DNA from: a bacterium
GTDB taxonomy: Bacteria > AUK180 > JAQVHJ01
DNA: 8,648 nt
Assembly (NCBI GenBank): GCA_028696285.1
Contig: JAQVHJ010000074.1
Location: forward strand, 1 to 8,648
Direction: 5' to 3'
The notes beneath the pieces were generated by a model. That model saw nothing but the letters and a program-made list of their open reading frames with translations, had not been told where the DNA came from and ran no database searches. Position numbers and translations under genes: made by a program. Of the stretch, positions 4,717 to 8,648 are shown piece after piece. Positions within the stretch are counted from its first letter, which is position 1. The number at the start of each line of letters is the position of its first letter.

Positions 4717-5534
4717 GAATATTCTTTCAGAAAATACATAACTTTTTTTAGATTATATTTTTCAGCGATAGTTTTGCATTTTATTAAGTACCACGCTATC
4801 ATCTCTTCTTTATTTTTTAAAATTTCAAAGTGCTTTTTCAAGGTATTTACATCTTCCCTTATTAAAGGTCCGGTAATTATATTCTTATGCGGAAATTTCC
4901 GGAGATTATGTTCAACGCTTAAAATCAAACCCCGGCCCAGCTTGCGCACGACGTTTTCTGCCAGACCAGTTTCACGCAATAACTTACTCCCAAAAACCGG
5001 ATTAAAAACCGGGATATTCGAGAGAAAAACACAACCCAAATGATAAACGCCTTTATCCTTCCCCGAAATAGGAAACACTTTTACAGAATATTTTCTGAAC
5101 AGGTTTCGTATTTTTTCCTTTTCTGATTTTTTACCTTCAACTGTCCAGATAAATTTTTTTAGATTTTTAATTATCCAATCAATATCAACAATGGATAATG
5201 CCGGGTGAAGGGCAAGAATCCCCCCGCGCTTCTCTTTTATTGAAGATAAGATTGCAGAAGGATTGGCACCGCTAAGATGAATAAAGATCTTCTTCTCCAA
5301 CCTGATCCCTGATTCTGCTATTTCCCGGGATATAACGGAAATTTTATCATCAGGAACCGCAATAAAAATAACAGAACTATCTGATATTAAACTTCTGAAA
5401 TCTGAATAGTGTTCATCCGGAACCTGTTCCCTTTTAACGTCAAAACAAATCGGTGTCTTTTTGAAAATCTGAAACAGGAGCCGACCTGCTCTGCCGAAAC
5501 CGATTATACCGATTTTACTTGAGTTCATATTCAT
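4713..5534 (-). CDS. Rossmann-like DUF2520 protein (putative NAD(P)-dependent oxidoreductase)
   Basis: A 273-residue protein with two parts. The N-terminal Rossmann domain has the dinucleotide-binding loop GIIGFGRAG (9-17) and the strand VIFIAVPDD (55-63), then IHLSGA (85-90) and ALHPAL (108-113), both typical of the family. The C-terminal DUF2520 helical domain has YHLGCVFLSN (164-173) and TGPLIREDVNTLKKH (221-235), matching the family's YHAAAVxxSN and TGPxxRGDxxTxxxH signatures. The fold is related to 6-phosphogluconate dehydrogenase and pyrroline-5-carboxylate reductase; the substrate is not known. The first ATG (5532-5534) is chosen because GGGGGA lies 8 nt upstream; an ATG two codons later is possible. 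It overlaps the upstream DUF21 gene by 20 nt and endonuclease V by 4 nt (ATGA). Confidence 0.88.
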   Translation of the reverse strand: MNMNSSKIGIIGFGRAGRLLFQIFKKTPICFDVKREQVPDEHYSDFRSLISDSSVIFIAVPDDKISVISREIAESGIRLEKKIFIHLSGANPSAILSSIKEKRGGILALHPALSIVDIDWIIKNLKKFIWTVEGKKSEKEKIRNLFRKYSVKVFPISGKDKGVYHLGCVFLSNIPVFNPVFGSKLLRETGLAENVVRKLGRGLILSVEHNLRKFPHKNIITGPLIREDVNTLKKHFEILKNKEEMIAWYLIKCKTIAEKYNLKKVMYFLKEYS

Positions 5535-6501
5535 CCTTGATATCCCCCACTAATTCCTCTAAAACATCCTCCAGTGTCAGTATCCCTGTAATTTCTTCGT
5601 TGTCTTCCTTATATACCAGGACCATCTGCTCCGCTCCTCTTCGGAATATTGTCAACAGGTCCTCAAGCCCGATATCCTCATTGACTCTGTGGGCATCGCG
5701 GATAAAACCGGAAACCCGCTTATTATCTCCGACAGCAAGGACATCCTTGATATTAATAAAACCGATTATATTCTCCTTCTTTCGTGAATAGACAGGATAC
5801 TTCGAAAACCTTACTCTTGAAAATAATTCCTTCAACTCACCGACGGTCTGCGTCTTTTCGATCATGGCAGCATTATTTAGATCAAGCATAATATTCTTTG
5901 AATTCTTCTCGCCGAAGTAAAAAATTCTCCTTGCGATTTTACGCAAAGCTTCGTCGCCGGTCCCGGGATAGCTTTCAATGGTTATTATTTTCAATTCATC
6001 TCTGGTTATGAAAGGATTGGATTCAACTTTACTCCCTTGAATAATGCGAATTAAAATTTTTGATAATCCTGTCACCAAAAATACAATAGGATAGAAAATA
6101 TAATAACTGATCTGCAATAAAGGCGCAAGACTTACGGTAATACTGTTTTTATACTCCCTGAAAACTGCTTTCGGAATTGCCTCGCAAAAGATTAAAATTA
6201 ACGGGGTCAGAATAATCAAGCTGAGATACTCCGCAAAATGCGGGCAATGTTTATATAATAAACCTGTTAATAAACTCGATGATATAACTATCGAGATATT
6301 TGTTCCGATTAATGTTGTACCTAATAAGTTTTCAGGTTTATGTAAAAGTTTATTTATAATCACAGCGCCATTGCTGCCCTGCTTAATTTTTTTCAAGAGT
6401 TTAATCTTACTTATAGAAATAATCCCGATCTCGATTCCTGAAAAGAATGCCTGTAGCAGTAATGAAATTAAAATAATAATTACAGTTAACATTATACTCA
6501 T
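5515..6501 (-). CDS. Short CNNM-type membrane protein (DUF21 plus CBS pair, no CorC_HlyC tail)
   Basis: A 328-residue paralogue of the gene just upstream. The DUF21 domain shows FFSGIEIGIISISK (19-32), GTNISIV (66-72) and EAIPK (107-111). The CBS pair includes FSKYPVYSR (232-240) and ITGILTLEDVLEELVGDI (304-321). The protein ends seven residues later at DEYELK, so the CorC_HlyC domain carried by its neighbour is absent. Nothing suggests truncation by a frameshift: the end lies 20 nt inside the next gene and the CBS domain is complete. The start codon overlaps the previous stop as ATGA; a second ATG at codon 4 (6490-6492) is possible, and the upstream Shine-Dalgarno match is weak, which suggests translational coupling. 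Inference: a membrane ion transporter or regulator, perhaps pairing with the longer paralogue, since CNNM proteins work as dimers. Confidence 0.9.
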   Translation of the reverse strand: MSIMLTVIIILISLLLQAFFSGIEIGIISISKIKLLKKIKQGSNGAVIINKLLHKPENLLGTTLIGTNISIVISSSLLTGLLYKHCPHFAEYLSLIILTPLILIFCEAIPKAVFREYKNSITVSLAPLLQISYYIFYPIVFLVTGLSKILIRIIQGSKVESNPFITRDELKIITIESYPGTGDEALRKIARRIFYFGEKNSKNIMLDLNNAAMIEKTQTVGELKELFSRVRFSKYPVYSRKKENIIGFINIKDVLAVGDNKRVSGFIRDAHRVNEDIGLEDLLTIFRRGAEQMVLVYKEDNEEITGILTLEDVLEELVGDIKDEYELK

Positions 6502-7736
6502 TTAAATATTACCCGCACTTTCTCAATCTTATTATTTGAAACCTCAATCATTTCAAAGAGTATCGAATCAAGTTCCAGCTTCTCTCCATCTTCCGGCATC
6601 TCCCCCAGCATCTCTAAGATTAAACCATTAATTGTTTCTGCTTCTTCAGAACAAAGGTTTTTCCCGAACCTTTTATTGAATTCTTCTATTTCCATTCGCC
6701 CTTCAATAATGAAGGATTTCGATGTCTCCTTAATAATATCCATATCATGCTCTTTCCTATCTTTGATCTCGCCAATGATCTCTTCAAGGATATCCTCCAA
6801 AGTTACAATTCCGGAAATTCCGCCATACTCATCGACCACGACAGCAAAATGAATATATTTCTTCATGAACCCGATAAATAAATCATCTATCTTTTTATAT
6901 TCCGGGATAAAGTACGGAGGCTTTAAAATTGAACTGAGTTTAAATTTCAATTTATCTTCCATGTCATAAAGCATTATAAGATCCTTCGCATAAAGAATCC
7001 CGACAATATTCTCAATCGAATCCTGAAATACGGGGATTCTTGAAAAACCTGTCTCCTTAACTTTATCAACCAGACTTTCAAGATCATCGGTATATTCAAT
7101 CAATGACAGTTCTGTTCTCGGACGCATTATCTCTATTGCCTTCCTGTCTGAAAACCTGTAGAGATTCAGGATCATCTGCTTCTCATAAACATCCAATATC
7201 GTCTTATCTTCATGGTCCAAGTAGAAGTCCCTCAACTCGGATTTCCCCAACTTATCTGATGGTTTCCCGAAAGAGATATGCATAACCTTCATTGAAATAT
7301 CCGTAATCCATGAGACAACGGTTGTGAAGGGTGTTGATAATTTACTGAAAAATGTCATGAACGATACTATTCTGGAAGAGAAAGCCTGCGGATCTTTCAC
7401 AGCAATAAGCTTAGGACTTACCTCTCCAAATATAAGTAAAATAAAAGTAATGAAAATTATTGCCAAGTATTCATATTCCTCTCCGAACGATTTAATGAAA
7501 ACCATTGTAACGAGAGAAGACATGAATATATTAACAACCATATTCCCGAATAAAATGGTAGACAGCAGTTTACTCGGCATTGACAAAATCTGTTTTATTA
7601 AATTACCTTTCCGGGCATTAACCTCAAGGATCTTTACAATCTGATAATATTTCAGTGAAAATAACGCAGTTTCAGCCCCTGAAAACAGACCGGAAAAAAA
7701 TAAGAATACCAAAAATATAATTACATTCAACACCAT
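6498..7736 (-). CDS. CorC/HlyC-type CNNM membrane protein (DUF21, CBS pair, CorC_HlyC domain)
   Basis: A 412-residue protein with the full domain order of the CNNM/CorB family, linked to Mg2+ or Co2+ efflux and resistance and often mislabelled hemolysin. The DUF21 membrane domain covers about residues 1-160, with SGLFSGAETALFS (15-27), GNMVVN (64-69) and FGEVSPK (103-109), which match the conserved ion-path signatures. The CBS pair starts near MRPRT (204-208), includes FSRIPVF (231-237), and ends in DEYGGISGIVTLEDILEEI (302-320). The CorC_HlyC domain covers about 340-412. All expected domains are present, so it should be functional. It starts 2 nt after the upstream stop. A GAAGAG Shine-Dalgarno-like stretch lies 6 nt before the ATG. 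Its stop overlaps the next start as ATGA. Transport direction and ion are inferred from the family only. Confidence 0.93.
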   Translation of the reverse strand: MVLNVIIFLVFLFFSGLFSGAETALFSLKYYQIVKILEVNARKGNLIKQILSMPSKLLSTILFGNMVVNIFMSSLVTMVFIKSFGEEYEYLAIIFITFILLIFGEVSPKLIAVKDPQAFSSRIVSFMTFFSKLSTPFTTVVSWITDISMKVMHISFGKPSDKLGKSELRDFYLDHEDKTILDVYEKQMILNLYRFSDRKAIEIMRPRTELSLIEYTDDLESLVDKVKETGFSRIPVFQDSIENIVGILYAKDLIMLYDMEDKLKFKLSSILKPPYFIPEYKKIDDLFIGFMKKYIHFAVVVDEYGGISGIVTLEDILEEIIGEIKDRKEHDMDIIKETSKSFIIEGRMEIEEFNKRFGKNLCSEEAETINGLILEMLGEMPEDGEKLELDSILFEMIEVSNNKIEKVRVIFK

Positions 7737-7738
7737 TG

Positions 7739-8648
7739 TTAAGCTCTTCTTATTATGAACATTCTAAATATTAAACAAAAGAAACTGGAAACATTAATGA
7801 TACTAATCACACCAAAAGCACCTTTAATTCCCATTACAGGGACAATAAAAATAGAAAGAAGGAAACTTCCAAGCATCGCCCCGGACATGTCTGAGATAAG
7901 AAGCGATGAAATAATCTTCGGAAGACCCTCTCCCGTTTTTATCAATAACTCAGAACCAAGGGGAAATTCCAAACCGGCAAAGAATCCCAAAACAAATAGA
8001 TTCAGTAAAATAAATGTAACAGAGAAAAATTTATACATAATGATTATTTTATCAGAAAATGCAAAATTTATCAAGCATAAAAAAACAATAGCAGCTTCAC
8101 TGATTAATAAATAATTTTCTTTAGTTCCCCGGAGATTGACACCAAAAAAAGCCCCTGCGGAAATTCCAAATAGGAATGTTCCTGTCAGAATGCCTATCAT
8201 TACATAAATATTTCCAAAAATCACCTGAAACAGGTAAATACACAATAATTCAAATGAAATTGCAGTTATCCCCGTTGTAATAAGAGACCAGGATATATTT
8301 CTCGGGGAAATGCGCGCAGACCTTCTGTCTGAAATTACCCAGAGAAAAATAAAAATTATTATAATCCCCGGAATGATCAAGATTATTTTACCGTTTTTAA
8401 TAATAAATGAAAAAAATTCAAATAATTTCGAATTATTAAGCTCCCCCCATACCATAATGCTTTTTATAAATAATTTAGGATTTAAATCGGAATTTAATTC
8501 CGGTATTTCTGATTGAAGCAGTTCTTTGAAATGCTTTTCACGATCCGGTTTAATCCAAATCTTAAATATCAGGGGATTAAATCCTGCTCGGCTAAACTCC
8601 CTGTTCACCAGAACTTCCGGATTGAATTCGAAAGGTTTCTGTGATGAT
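7739..8648 (-). CDS. Membrane protein with spermidine-synthase-like domain, C-terminal part (5' partial)
   Basis: The reading frame stays open to the window edge, so the true start lies beyond it; 302 residues are visible. A GTG at 8606-8608 is only an internal valine in this reading. The first ~80 visible residues resemble the end of the spermidine-synthase fold in fused membrane versions, with a segment LNSDLNPKLF about 55 residues in, like the family's N-T/S-D-x-x-P tail. About seven hydrophobic helices follow, starting GKIILIIPG and ending near the C-terminus, with a G-rich helix ILTGTFLFGISAGAFFG and the motif GLEFPLGSELL. Known of the family: such fusions are polytopic inner-membrane proteins, mostly of unknown substrate, and the aminopropyltransferase active site would be upstream, so activity cannot be judged. 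The stop is 2 nt before the next gene. Alternative: a membrane protein without a real synthase domain. Confidence 0.62.
   Translation of the reverse strand, partial: SSQKPFEFNPEVLVNREFSRAGFNPLIFKIWIKPDREKHFKELLQSEIPELNSDLNPKLFIKSIMVWGELNNSKLFEFFSFIIKNGKIILIIPGIIIIFIFLWVISDRRSARISPRNISWSLITTGITAISFELLCIYLFQVIFGNIYVMIGILTGTFLFGISAGAFFGVNLRGTKENYLLISEAAIVFLCLINFAFSDKIIIMYKFFSVTFILLNLFVLGFFAGLEFPLGSELLIKTGEGLPKIISSLLISDMSGAMLGSFLLSIFIVPVMGIKGAFGVISIINVSSFFCLIFRMFIIRRA

Overview
The window is A+T-rich bacterial DNA. Every gene I can support is on the minus strand, so reading goes from high to low coordinates. Protein families and tight gene packing indicate a bacterium, but no 16S or lineage-specific marker is present. 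The short stock intergenic repeats at 300-700 suggest an uncultivated, environmental-type genome. I do not assign a phylum.

Right part (8648 to 3036): one compact operon. In order of transcription it holds (1) the C-terminal part of a membrane protein fused to a spermidine-synthase-like domain, whose start lies outside the window; (2) a full-length CorC/HlyC (CNNM, DUF21-CBS) membrane protein; (3) a shorter DUF21-CBS paralogue lacking the CorC_HlyC tail; (4) a Rossmann/DUF2520 protein; (5) endonuclease V (nfi); (6) a D-2-hydroxyacid dehydrogenase. Gene junctions are a 2-nt gap or overlaps of 4, 20, 4 and 11 nt, so translation is probably coupled throughout. The products do not form one recognised pathway.

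Middle (3035 to 2296): about 740 bp with no ordinary gene. It holds a near-consensus minus-strand promoter (TTGACC, 17 nt, TATAAT) directly ahead of an overlooked 32-codon ORF, an imperfect direct repeat pair, and a perfect-consensus promoter (TTGACA, 17 nt, TATAAT) with inverted repeats that drives the next module.

Left-middle (2295 to 750): a type IV AbiE toxin-antitoxin pair. The antitoxin abiEi is intact. The nucleotidyltransferase toxin abiEii is interrupted by a single in-frame amber codon, with no frameshift, so it is a fresh pseudogene, a split gene or a readthrough gene.

Left (749 to 1): no gene. It is a mosaic of short dispersed-type repeats, small hairpins and a 9-bp tandem repeat. 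Near the edge a good leftward promoter with an A-rich upstream tract points out of the window into GC-rich sequence.

Possible novelty: I see no large undescribed system. The best leads are the promoter-equipped 32-codon ORF upstream of AbiE, the amber-interrupted toxin, the interlocked operator candidates, and the short GC-rich repeat that brackets the AbiE cassette.
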